64,000 nt of DNA, from the NCBI RefSeq assembly GCF_901000735.1, contig NC_081544.1, forward strand, positions 18,863,358-18,927,357. Direction: 5' to 3'. Under the pieces are notes generated by a model that worked only from the letters and a program-made list of their open reading frames with translations, was not told the DNA's origin and ran no database searches. Below, one piece after another: positions 46,601 through 56,913 of this stretch (positions are counted from its first letter, which is position 1; each line of letters starts with the position of its first letter). The translations under genes and the position numbers were made by a program. Source of the stretch: Corylus avellana. Taxonomy: Eukaryota; Streptophyta; Magnoliopsida; Fagales; Betulaceae.

Positions 46601-49600
46601 ATTGCAGAATCTCAACTTTTGATACCAAAGTCATACAAGGAAAAGCAGGCGAAAGCTGCTAGGAGACGATACAAAAAAACTATTATCCGGGTTCAGTTTC
46701 CTGATGGAGTGGTGCTCCAAGGCATCTTTTCACCTTGGGAGCCAACTAGCTGTCTCTACGAGGTTAGTCCTTTCAGTTACTTATTATTTGATGTTTAGCT
46801 GTTCCATTTCTCTTTCGTTCCATAATTGCTATTAGACAGTGAATTGTGGTACATTGGTACGGAAATGAAGTCCCCAGACAATCAGTCTCTCGTTTGGTCA
46901 CTGCTATTATCTGATAAATCTGTGTGAATAAGTTCTAAATAAGAGATATGGATTTGGTCCCTTGTCCATAGGTTATGTGATTCCTAGTCCATATGTTTTT
47001 CTCCAGCTGCCACTTACCCGTTTGCCGGGAAATTTTCTTTGTGAGAGTATTTACCGGTAAAACTAGCAACCCTTGCACACTAAGTGTTCAGTGGAAAGAT
47101 GGATGTCCTGCTGGGAATGTCATACCTTTTTTTCAGTTGAGTGAGTTTGTCCCCAAGGACAATGCCGCATGTCATGATGATATTTTGTGCATGGGATTTA
47201 TGTACAGCAGTTCACCAATATTCATTTTGTATTTTCTCCTGTTATCACATCTAAGGTGTTAAAGGAGATTGACACTTTGGAGAGTATTTAAGTGAGTTCA
47301 TCATATAACATGTTGAATACTCAATCTCAAAAGCTTAAGCCTATAGATTTTGGCCAAACTATGCTATATTAACCACTTATAGATCACATCTTTCTAATGT
47401 AGGACTTAACCTTTCTACACTCAAATGTGTATATCAACAATCTCCCTTTCGCATGTGACTCCATCACCACATTGCTATACTTTCCCACAAACGAAAACTT
47501 ACCAATCTTATGGACCGTTTCTAGGATCATTTGTGTGGGCTATATGGGATTTATCCGTGCCATGCACCTTCTTCCCTGTTCCAATTGCAAGCGAGAAGGA
47601 CCCACTATCATACACCATCCATGCATGTGTACCGTTCCCGCTCTAAATGCGGAAGGAACGACTATTATCCACCATATTGCTACACTCGAATGAAACTTTT
47701 ATCGATCTTATAGGTCGTTTTTAGGATCACTTCTGTGGGCTATATGGACTTTATCCATGTCATGCACCTATGTCTCTTCTCCAATTGCGAGAAAGACTCA
47801 CCATCGATGGATGCACACCGTTTCTACTCCACCTATGAAAATGATTACTATCCACCATACCACATGCCACCCTTGGTTCTAATACCTCTTGGTAAGGAAA
47901 TCAAAACATTAGGAAGTCTTCAAGTGAAACAATAATATAATATGTTGGGACAATACTCAACTCTGGGGCTATTCAAAAGCCCAAATACCCGACTATTGAC
48001 TTGGCACCAACCCGATGTCAACTCACTTGGGTTGGCTTTCGATTGGTAGCAGGTTGGCAATTAGAAGCATTTTTCTAACTTCCGACAAAGTTGGGTTGGG
48101 AGTTGGATTATAAGTAGGGATTCCGAATTTTTTCGACCTCAACTTTTTTTTGATTTTGATAAGTAAAGATGTATAAATCAAAAGCGCAGAGGGGCACCAC
48201 CCTAGTACACAGGGAGTATACAAGAGAGCGACTGAGAAGAAAAGAACATAAAAAGAAAATCAGGGAAGCTGATCGCTAAGGCGCTGGCCAGCCAGCAGTC
48301 CAAGTGAAAAGGGTGTACAAGAAGAAGTGGATAAAGTCCTCAATGCTCTTAGACGAGTCCTCGAAACATCTAGCATTTTTCTCATTCTAGATGCACCACA
48401 TGAAGCAAAGAGGAACCATTTTCCACACAACAGCATTACGAGATTTGCCACCCTCCCACTAAGTAGCATACAACTCCTTGATACTACTAGGCATAACCCA
48501 ACACAAGCTGAACCGAGTGAAGATGACATTCCACAAGATACGCGCAACCCCACAATGAAGAAATAGATGATCAACTGACTCCCCATCCGATTCACACATG
48601 CAGCAACGGTTTATCACAACAATACCTCTCTTCCGAACATTATCCAAGGTTAGAGTCTTTCCAAACGCGGCCGTCTCAGCAAAAAAAGCCACTCTCGAAG
48701 GAACCTTAGTGCGCCAAATACTTTTCCAAGGAGAAGGGATGATTTCTTTAGAGGCAAGGATCCTGTAAAAAGATCTTGCCTCGAATTTTCCTTTACATGA
48801 AGAGATCCACCACATCCTATCCTCCCCTTCCTCAACTTTTAAAAGTTAATTCAAATATATATAAAATGATTTTGTTTTGAGATCTAATATATTTCAATAA
48901 TATTTTTTCTTAGTGAAATGGCATCATTTTGCACCATTTCGTTCGCTGATCTCTTATCTCTCCACTGCCATTTCTCTAGGGTTTGTTCCTCTACCATCTT
49001 CTCTAGGTTTTGAACAAATCAATTTTGTACTCTTGAGTTCTATGTTCTTGAGTTTTGGTTGGTGTTCTCTAACGTTTTGTTTTCTTGAATCTTGAGTTCT
49101 GTTTTTTGTCAATGACATAGAACAATTCTTCATTTCAATGAAGAAAGAAGAACTTTTTTTTTTTGTCTTCGAAGAAGATTTGTTCTTCGTCAAAACTATG
49201 AAGAATAGATCTTCATCTTCAATTCGACAAAGAAAAGATCTGTGTTTTTTGATGAAGATCTATTCTTTGTTGAAACAACAAAGATCAATTCTTTGTCCTG
49301 ATCTTCGCCTTCAATTTAATTGGAACACTTACGAGCTTTCGAGCCAACGTATCGATGTTGGCTAAGCTCGAAAGTAATGGTGGTTTGGAGACAGTGTTGG
49401 AGGTCATTTTCAGCTTTCAACCCTTGTCGGTTGAATGTCAAAAATCTACTTTCCGACACCATGCGAGTCACTGCTCACCCATATTCAACCCAAAAGCTTA
49501 AACACATGGATTTGAGTCAAATTGTGCTATATAACCACTCACACATGTGACATCTTTCCAATGTAGGACTTACTATTATACAGTCACACGTATACTCAAC

Positions 49601-50390
49601 ATAAAGTTTTCTTAGTTTAAATCTGTATAGAAATTGTTTTTTCAGTCACACGTACACTCAACATAAGTTATCATTATATTTACTATATATAAGGAATGAA
49701 TAAGTTAATTGAGCAGCTTGTGAACAAGCTCAAGGTCATTCAAAAAATAAATGATCCAAGCTTGAACATATTATCTAGCTCAATGATAAGTTCAAGCTCA
49801 ACTTGTGATCGAAGTAAAATTAATGAACCGAGCTTGAACTATAAATACTCAATTAGACTCGTCTTGATTACAGCCTTAATTGCCACTCGACAAAAATATG
49901 TTTGTGCTTGTGCACCTCGGTGGATATATGCTGCATATATATGAGCTTTGTGGTCTAGAATGAGTTTGCTGATTAATTTGGATTTTGTTTACTGCAGAGG
50001 ACCATGCATTCGATACTGTTTTAAGCTTTTCTGAAAAAATGAAAATAGATACTCAACAAGGGTCTCTCTCTCTAACTTTTTCTTTTTTTTTTTTTTTTTG
50101 GTTTCTGTTTTGGTCTTCTTTTTATAAATCAGTTTGTCAGATCAGCACTAAAAGAACCCAGCTTGGAGTTTGAGCTATTACATCCTGTAGTTGTCAAACG
50201 AAGGGTGATCCCTCATTTTCCAGCTGCAGGGGAGACTGCTGCAACATTAGATGATGAGGACTTGGTGCCCTCCGCACTTATTAAGTTCAAACCAATTGAA
50301 ACAGATTCTATTGTTTTCACAGGCCTATGCAATGACCTGCTTGAAATTATTGAACCACTTGTAATTGAGTCAGCAGTTGCTCCAAAATAA
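43689..50390 (+). CDS. PUX2: PUX2-like plant UBX-domain protein, complete copy
   Basis: Join 43689-44585, 46484-46762 and 50133-50390 gives 477 residues (299 + 93 + 85), close to the Arabidopsis protein as I recall it. All junctions are GT-AG and phase 0. The third exon begins [20 protein letters not shown] and ends [15 protein letters not shown]...APK with TAA at 50388-50390. Domains are an N-terminal basic stretch, a C2HC finger, PUB (about 165-270) and UBX (about 375-460). PUX2 binds CDC48 through these domains and is described as a peripheral membrane factor in SYP31-related membrane fusion. No stop or frameshift is seen, so this is probably the functional allele or copy. The introns (1,898 and 3,370 bp) are filled with LINE and MITE fragments. 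Confidence 0.92.
44829..44979. mobile_element. MITE in PUX2 intron 1 (copy 2)
   Basis: Same 151-bp inverted-repeat element as 25939-26089. Confidence 0.75.
45130..46025 (+). mobile_element. LINE 3' fragments in PUX2 intron 1 (copy 2)
   Basis: Same three stacked LINE 3' ends and zf-RVT remnant as 26240-27135, ending in a poly-A at about 46009-46025. Confidence 0.72.
47466..47853. repeat. Diverged tandem repeat in PUX2 intron 2
   Basis: Unit A (47466-47670) and unit B (47671-47853) share long stretches such as GTGTGGGCTATATGGGATTT against CTGTGGGCTATATGGACTTT, and CATGCACCTTC against CATGCACCTATG. Both begin ACCA(C/T)ATTGCTA. Copy 1 retains only unit A, because the copia element lies at the A/B boundary. 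Confidence 0.7.
48148..48829 (-). mobile_element. 5'-truncated LINE insertion in PUX2 intron 2
   Basis: An 11-base target duplication CCTCAACTTTT (48137-48147 and 48830-48840) bounds it. The minus strand encodes the zf-RVT domain that follows RT in plant LINEs ([20 protein letters not shown], then [20 protein letters not shown], at about 48459-48815) and ends in a 3' UTR with a poly-A (T run from 48144). It is opposite to the gene's direction and spliced out with the intron. Confidence 0.85.
48841..50132 (+). other. Rest of PUX2 intron 2
   Basis: No gene. 49130-49300 has a loose GAAGAT/ATCTTC repeat. 49500-49570 resembles 47340-47405 (TATGCTATATTAACCAC against TGTGCTATATAACCAC, then TTCTAATGTAGGACTT against TTCCAATGTAGGACTT), so a dispersed repeat probably lies in both. 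The acceptor is AATCAG before exon 3. Confidence 0.5.
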
Positions 50391-50640
50391 AGCTTCAATG
50401 CACCTGCTATATTTCCTCTGTTTCCCTCTCATGTTGTACTTTTCAGCCAAAGTTGCACTCCCCGGGTGCCTCTTTCTCTTCTTGAATCTCCTTTGCATTT
50501 GTTATCTACTGAGGGTTTTGTACCATAAAATTTAATTTGTACAGTAAACTGAATTGAAGGCCTGTTCAAATCGTGTTTTGAACTTTGTTTCTTTTCAGTT
50601 CTATACATTGTTAGTAATGACAAACATACAATTAGTATAC
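50391..50640 (+). other. Probable PUX2 3' UTR
   Basis: Follows the TAA; T-rich, with no clear AATAAA near the expected end. Extent not determined. Confidence 0.4.
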
Positions 50641-50969
50641 AACTATTCTACTTGTTGACACGTGTTTGCATGTGATTGGAGTCACATCAATCACTAAAGA
50701 AATTTAATACCCTCCAATTACAAGCTGCATGGAATAACAAGTTGTAAAAGAGTTGTAAACTAAATGTAGGTCTAGCATTATTCATAAATTATTTCTCTAA
50801 TTCTTGCAAACCTAATATATCAATTAATGTGGTGTGTTTTAAGTGGTTTCTCATGTCAATTACTTAAAAAAAAATAAAAATAAAAAGAAAATCGCATAAA
50901 ATTCATCACATAAATGGGCATTACTCATCTTGTAATGAGTTCCTTTGCAATTGCAGCTTCCTCCTTTTA

Positions 50970-51055
50970 AGTACTTTTCTGAGTTCCTTTTCATATCTAA
51001 ACATGTGATATATATATCAGATGTTTAGATATGAAAAGGAACTCAGAAAAGTACT
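50970..51055. repeat. 86-nt near-perfect hairpin
   Basis: Two 40-base arms (50970-51009 and 51016-51055) are reverse complements with one mismatch, around a 6-base ATATAT loop. The outer arm begins AGTACTTTTCTGAGTTCCTT. It is about 600 bases after the PUX2 stop. It could be a tiny MITE or foldback element, or the stem of a small-RNA precursor if transcribed. Confidence 0.85.
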
Positions 51056-51437
51056 ATATATATATATATACATTTTTTTTTTTTTTTGAGTTATTTGAAG
51101 GGAATATTTGGCTATTCTATTTGTTATCTAAACTCAAAATGTCAACTTCATTTTTGATTAAAATAATTCGTATTTGGAAGTTAACTATTTTTTTTTTTTT
51201 TTTTTTTTTAAAAAAAGTTATTTGGAAGTTGTTTTCTTGGTGATATGAAATATCTTAAGTCCATCTGGGGCCCATTAAAGCGCACTAAGGCCTACAAACC
51301 TTCAGCCCATAGAGGTCCATTCCCCCTTAAATGGGACCGAACATCCTATCGAGTATCGACATAGACCCCTTAAGCGTTTCATTGAATGATGAAACTCTAA
51401 CCAAGGGACAACCTCTCAGGTAGTGACATTGACCAAC

Positions 51438-51587
51438 GGACCCTCAATTTTAAATGAAATTGAGCGGATCCATTTAGTTATTTTTAGGGGGGTAATTTTA
51501 TCATTTTACATTTTTTTTTTGGACAAAAATGCCCCATAAAAGTAACTAAATGGATCCCCTCCATTTCATTTGAAATGGAAAGCATCC
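51438..51587. mobile_element. MITE with GGATCC-rich inverted ends
   Basis: The left arm (GGACCCTCAATTTTAAATGA, then GGATCCATTTAGTTA) and the right arm (TAACTAAATGGATCC, then GAAATGGAAAGCATCC) are inverted complements over about 50 bases. Similar in theme to the MITE in PUX2 intron 1. Confidence 0.7.
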
Positions 51588-52051
51588 TTCTCCATGACAT
51601 GAATGGGCAACCCCAGGGACATTGTTTGTTAAACTACAAGGAAATTCCATGACAGTGTTCATAATAAAAAAAATTAAAAAATAAAATTACGTAGTAATTT
51701 TTTTTTTGAATAGTAGTAAAAAGTGAATGATGTGATATAAAAAGTGGATGATGTGATATAAAAGTGAGAAATTTTTATGTTAATTTTTTTTAAAAAAAAT
51801 AAAGTGAATAATGTGTGTTGAAGTGGAGTGTTGTTTAACAAATACTACCCCTAATTGACATGCATGCATATAGTAAGCATGATATATAAGGAAAAGTGCC
51901 ATCCCCTTAATAGCCTTGCCTAATCCGATCTAGCACTATAGAAGGAAGGACCGACTCTGTAAGGAAGGAGCTCAATAAGACATATCTAAAAAGAAAGACA
52001 TTTATGAGAAGTGGGATGATAGGTTTACAAACAAGACGAAACTGTTAAAGG

Positions 52052-52522
52052 TACAACTATTTTGTTCAACTTTGGGCCAACTTTTATCTTATTTTTTTAT
52101 TTAAAAAATAACGAAATTAGAAATAAAAGAATTTTCTAAAGCAACAATTTTTATTTTGGTTATTCTTTTTTTTTTTTGGTATTTTTTTAAAAATAAAAAC
52201 TGTATTTTGCTTCAATAACTTTTTCCTTATTTTTTAATTTAAAAAATTAAAAAATTTTCTGAAGAAATAATTTTTATTTTGGCTTTAAAAATAAAAATTG
52301 TATTTTTCTTCATAATAATGACCATTTTTTTTTAAAAAAAATTGGTCATTATTATGAATAAAAATACAATTTTTATTTTTTTAAAAAATACCAAATAAAA
52401 GAAGGACCAAAATAAAAATTATTGGTTCATAAACTTTTTTAATTTTTAATTTTGTTATTTTTTTAAATTAAAAAATAAGAAAAAAGTTGGCCCCAATTTG
52501 GCCCTAAGTTGGAGCTGTATTA
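52052..52522. mobile_element. Foldback element, about 470 bp palindrome
   Basis: The left half (AACTTTGGGCCAACTTTTAT onward) is the inverted complement of the right half (AAAAGTTGGCCCCAATTTGG) almost to the centre near 52335, where AATAATGACCA faces TGGTCATTATT. Very AT-rich, non-coding. Confidence 0.7.
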
Positions 52523-53604
52523 TTCCTTTTTACAAACAAGCTTTTACAACATGATTGGAAATGAGATAAATTCAATTTCTGAGAAACCCAATCATATTGC
52601 ACCACATCAAGTTGTAAAATTTATTTGTAAACTTAAGATTTTTCTTATGAGAATTTGCTACCTTCCATACAAAACTCTTGACCTCTGATGTTTTCCATAT
52701 TAGACCTACTTGCCTTTATAGCGGTCCTATAAAGAATATGACAAACCCACAATATGAGGTATGCACATTACTCCCCTTCACATATTCTTAGATTCCTATC
52801 ATGTCAAAATTGCTCTATTGGCTTAGTCTTTAAGCATTGGAGTATCCACTCCTGGCGTATTCGGCAAATCACCTATGTTTGTCTTTGTTCTGTAGGTAAT
52901 CTTAATCGGATTACTAAGAAACAGTCAACCGTATAAACAACTCTAATATCAGTTAGTATGACATTTGTCTTACAAAGATACATGAATTTTCTAAAGCAAG
53001 TCTTTAGCAGTATATGTATAGTTTCTCTCCTAATGCCAATGAAGTGCAATTTTGTATTCCCTCTATAGCTATGTGCACCCCAACTTGACATCCTCATATA
53101 AATCAAGTGCTCAACTTTGGACCACAAGATAGAAAAAAGTAAAAAGCATTATTACGAGAAGATCTTAAACAATTTGAAGCGACCTTAGCACATGGCTTTG
53201 TTCAATAAAGTAGTAACAATAATAATAATAAATCAAAAATAAAAGTAGTAACAATAAAGTAATGATTAGTGGTCAGAAAGAAATAGTGCACATGGACGTT
53301 TATAATTCTAAAGCATGGAGTATTGTTGAAAAAAGAAAAGAAAAGAAGTGATATTTAAATAAAAAAATCTCACGGTAATCAACAACTTTAGGAATAGTAA
53401 GGAGCATGTGGAAGAGTAGTTAATTGGAAGAAAGAAAGAAATGCATATATTAAAGCAGCAAGTGGAGTTGCATGATCATAATCTAAGCTGAGTAGGCATT
53501 AAATTAGCAATTTTTAAGTTTATAGACTTTCTATATTCTTTCAAGCACAAGGGATTTCTTAGCGGTTTGACCAATACACGACTCTCACATATGATTACAT
53601 TTAA

Positions 53605-54342
53605 GGCAACGTGTTTGTATTTTATTTGTATTTGTATTTTTTTCTTTATTTGTTTCACTGTAAAATGATTTATGAAAAATATTTTTCATATTTTTGGTGT
53701 TTGGTGCGAACGAAAATTTTTTTGTTTGACCAAAAAAAGCTTCTTTAATTTTCGTAAAATAGTTTCTATTTTTGAAAACTGTAAACTATTTTCTTAGTTT
53801 GAGCTTTTCATTTTCAAATTGATGGACCCAGCTGGGACGTCGTGGGCCACCGTCGGGACCCGGTCTCCAACATTGTCTGGACCGGGTTGGGACCTCGTCG
53901 AGACCCAATCGGGACGCTATCAGGACCCAATCGGGACCTCGGCAAGACTTAGATGGGATCTGTCGGGACCTGAACGAAACCCCACTAGACCCAATTGAGA
54001 CTCTTCGAGACCTAGCTAGACCATCGTCGCTTCATTAGGACCCCGTCGGGACTCGCTGTGACCCAATTAGGCCACTGCCAAGACCTAGTCCGAATACCGT
54101 CAGGACTCGACTGAAACTCGCCAGGACCCAGCTAGGGCACTGCCGAGATCCGATCGAGACATTATCGTAATTTTAAGTCTAATATAATTAAATGAAAAAA
54201 CATATATATATATATATATACACAAACAATATTTGTGATTTTTCGTACGAGTTAAAGACCGAAAAATATTTTCAAGCAAATTTTTTCCGTTGAAAACATT
54301 TTTCACGAAAAACATTTTATGTAAAAAAAAACAAACGGAGCC
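53605..54342. mobile_element. TTAA-flanked element with GC-rich internal array
   Basis: Bounded by TTAA on both sides (53601-53604 and 54343-54346), with ends GGCAACGTGTTTG and, inverted, GGCTCCGTTTGTT. Terminal parts are AT-rich and partly inverted (GAAAAATATTTTTCATA against AACATTTTTCACGAAAAAC). The middle (about 53820-54170) is a degenerate array. No transposase frame, so non-autonomous. Family not known to me. Confidence 0.55.
53820..54170. repeat. GGGACC-rich degenerate array
   Basis: The core CGGGACC, CGAGACC or CAGGACC recurs roughly every 15-25 bases (for example CAATCGGGACGCTATCAGGA). It stands out in base composition from the AT-rich flanks. Confidence 0.65.
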
Positions 54343-54768
54343 TTAATTTGTTTTCTAGAAGCATGGAGGTAATATTTTGGTCAACAAACTCTTAAGAGAG
54401 TACCCTTTTACTTTTAAATAACATTCTCTTTTATTATTATCCTTTTCTTAAGTTTGATTAATTAGCTTAATCATGGGTTACTATTCCTTGTTATTGCTGC
54501 TAATCCTGTCCAATGTGAACTGATACCACAATCTAACTTATATTATATTATTAAATAATGTGGCTGAGGCTGTTAATATTTGTTTTACTCACTAATCATA
54601 CCTTTTGCAACATCTAAAAGGCAAGTCTGGAAATGAAACCACTTCAAATCCCATTCAAATGGATCTGGCTTTGCAGTACCGCACCATGCAGTAGCCCAAA
54701 ACAACCCAGTTTGGGTGATAAAAGACTATTTTTTTTTTAAAGAAAAATAAAAATAGTTTAAAAAAAAA

Positions 54769-54868
54769 NNNNNNNNNNNNNNNNNNNNNNNNNNNNNNNN
54801 NNNNNNNNNNNNNNNNNNNNNNNNNNNNNNNNNNNNNNNNNNNNNNNNNNNNNNNNNNNNNNNNNNNN
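54769..54868. other. Assembly gap, 100 N
   Basis: Exactly 100 N, preceded by a poly-A and followed by T-rich sequence. Confidence 0.98.
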
Positions 54869-56450
54869 TTTTCAATGGCTTATTATTTAGAAAAAAAAAA
54901 ATCTTATTTTATAAATTATCTATTATTACATGCGCAAAGTATATGTTCTCTAACCTTTTCTAAATTTGAATTGAAAATATTAAAGTGACTAAAAGTATTA
55001 ATACATAATAATTTGATTTGTATTATTTGTTTCCTTATTTGATTTGGACATTAATAATACTTAATATTGTGCATTAAATTTTTGAACTTAATGAAATCAC
55101 ATAGAAGGAAAATTATTGAAATATAATTAAATATCTTTAATTAAGCTAATTTAATGACCGGTTCACTACTGAAAAATCGGTTCACACTTAAAAAAACTGG
55201 TTCAAAAATTATGCTTTAAAAAACCAGTTTATTCTTAAAATAAAGGGTTTACGCCACATGTAGCAATATTAAGGCACTTCTGAGAGTGATTCACCTATAT
55301 ATATATGATACTATCCCCAATTGAAAATTACAAAATTTCAAAATTACAAAAATCCCAAAATCTCAACTTAGGTCCAACCATAATATCTTTAAGTTTTAAT
55401 TAAGGTACTCTTAACTCTAATTAAGGTGTTACACATGTATACCTCTAGTTACATTGAATATTACTTAGGTGTGGGTAATGAGATTATCACACAGAAAATC
55501 TAAGTCATAAGTTCTTGTAGCTCATAAATTATTTTTCCTGGTAAAAAATGCAATTGGCTTTTCCATTGGCTAATACTATAATACATCAACTATAATGATC
55601 TATCTTGATCATGTGAAGTAGAAACTTTGGGTTTATGTGTTAATATAGAAGTAGAGGGATGCAATGTACTAAACAGACCATGTTAGTCATCATTCTTTAT
55701 TAACATTATCATAGAATGATGTGCACTCACGACTACTTATAGCAGTTATTCTAAATCCTAAAAACCTCGTGAACTCAAATATCAAATGTAGGTCGCTTTG
55801 ATGCATTTAGGAGTAAGACCTTTACTGTGGTCAAAATCTCAATGCATTGGGTGATTATATGTAGCATTGTGGGAACATAATCTTCAAGAAGGAATCATAT
55901 CCTTTGTGTCAATCAAAGTGATAAGGACCCTTGATGTAAATTTAATAAGAATGTTTATCTTGAATCTTGGGACTGAGTGTTTTTAGTAAGAGTTATTGAA
56001 AATTTTATATGTATAGTAAAATGAGAATTTACAAAGTACAAAGAATAATCATATCAGTAAATTAGGAGCACAAGGATAAGAGGTAATGAATTAAAATGAC
56101 AATCTTAATCGACTTTAATTCAACTATGGAATATTTCATGAAAAGAACATAAAATATGATAATATAGTAATAAAATTTATAAAGACAATATATTTAAAAA
56201 TATTAATACCATGCCATTTTCATAAATAAAATAATTGCATCTTTATTTCGTGAGATTGTGCCTTAGCCATTTGCAAGATGACAACGAAAATTACAAGGGC
56301 CACTTTACTGCAGATAGTTTTTTTCAAGTATGTAATCACATATTTACATTAATTTATTTTTCAATTTACTGTTGAGTAATAAAATTATATAGATAAATTT
56401 TTATATTTAGATTGTTGTGTTATAAATATGGATTTTAGGGCACTATCCCC
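54869..56450. other. AT-rich DNA, probably including the LTR of the older copia
   Basis: No gene. On the minus strand the copia remnant's purine tract (AAGTGAGAGACTA, near 56453-56466) is followed by TTGGGGATAGTGCCCTAAAA, which looks like the start of a 3' LTR running to lower coordinates. Its other end was not found. Confidence 0.45.
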
Positions 56451-56479
56451 AATAGTCTCTCACTTGCTCTCAATTCAAA

Positions 56480-56913
56480 TTAGGCATATACTTGATTCCC
56501 AAAGTAACATTCAAAAATATTTTGTGGCAAAGTCTTAAAGAAGGGGTTTGCCAAATTCTCAGCCAATGAAATCTTTATTACAATTGTATTTCTCTGAGAT
56601 GCTATCTTTCTAATAAGATGATACTTACATTCGATGTGTTTTCCCTCTTTTATCATTCCTTGAATTGTGCAAATGTTCCACTGTTGTCGCAAAAAAAACA
56701 TAATGGGAGACTATTGTATCCTTATATCACCAAGATCCATTAGAAACTTCTTGAACCTTACTGCTTCTTTTGCCGCTTCACAAGTCGCAACTTATTCATA
56801 CTCCATAGTGAAGTCAGCAATGCAAGACTACTTAACACTTCTCTAACTAATGGCTCCTCCACCTAGGGCAAAAACATACCCTAAGGTATCCTCACACTGG
56901 TAGACAAACATAT
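56480..56913 (-). pseudogene. copia RNase H remnant
   Basis: The frame 56480-56701 plus a stop-interrupted extension to 56913 gives the RNase H C-terminal order: GGGAIS motif, EAAKEAV, GKHIECKYHLIR, then ENLANPF and TLPQNIFE. Matches the usual copia end; not functional. Confidence 0.75.

Larger units (their letters stand above)
50641..54768. other. Intergenic DNA downstream of PUX2
   Basis: Apart from the hairpin, MITE, foldback and TTAA-flanked elements listed separately, this is AT-rich DNA with homopolymers and AT microsatellites (51056-51070 and 54197-54222). Open frames are short and unsupported. Confidence 0.5.
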
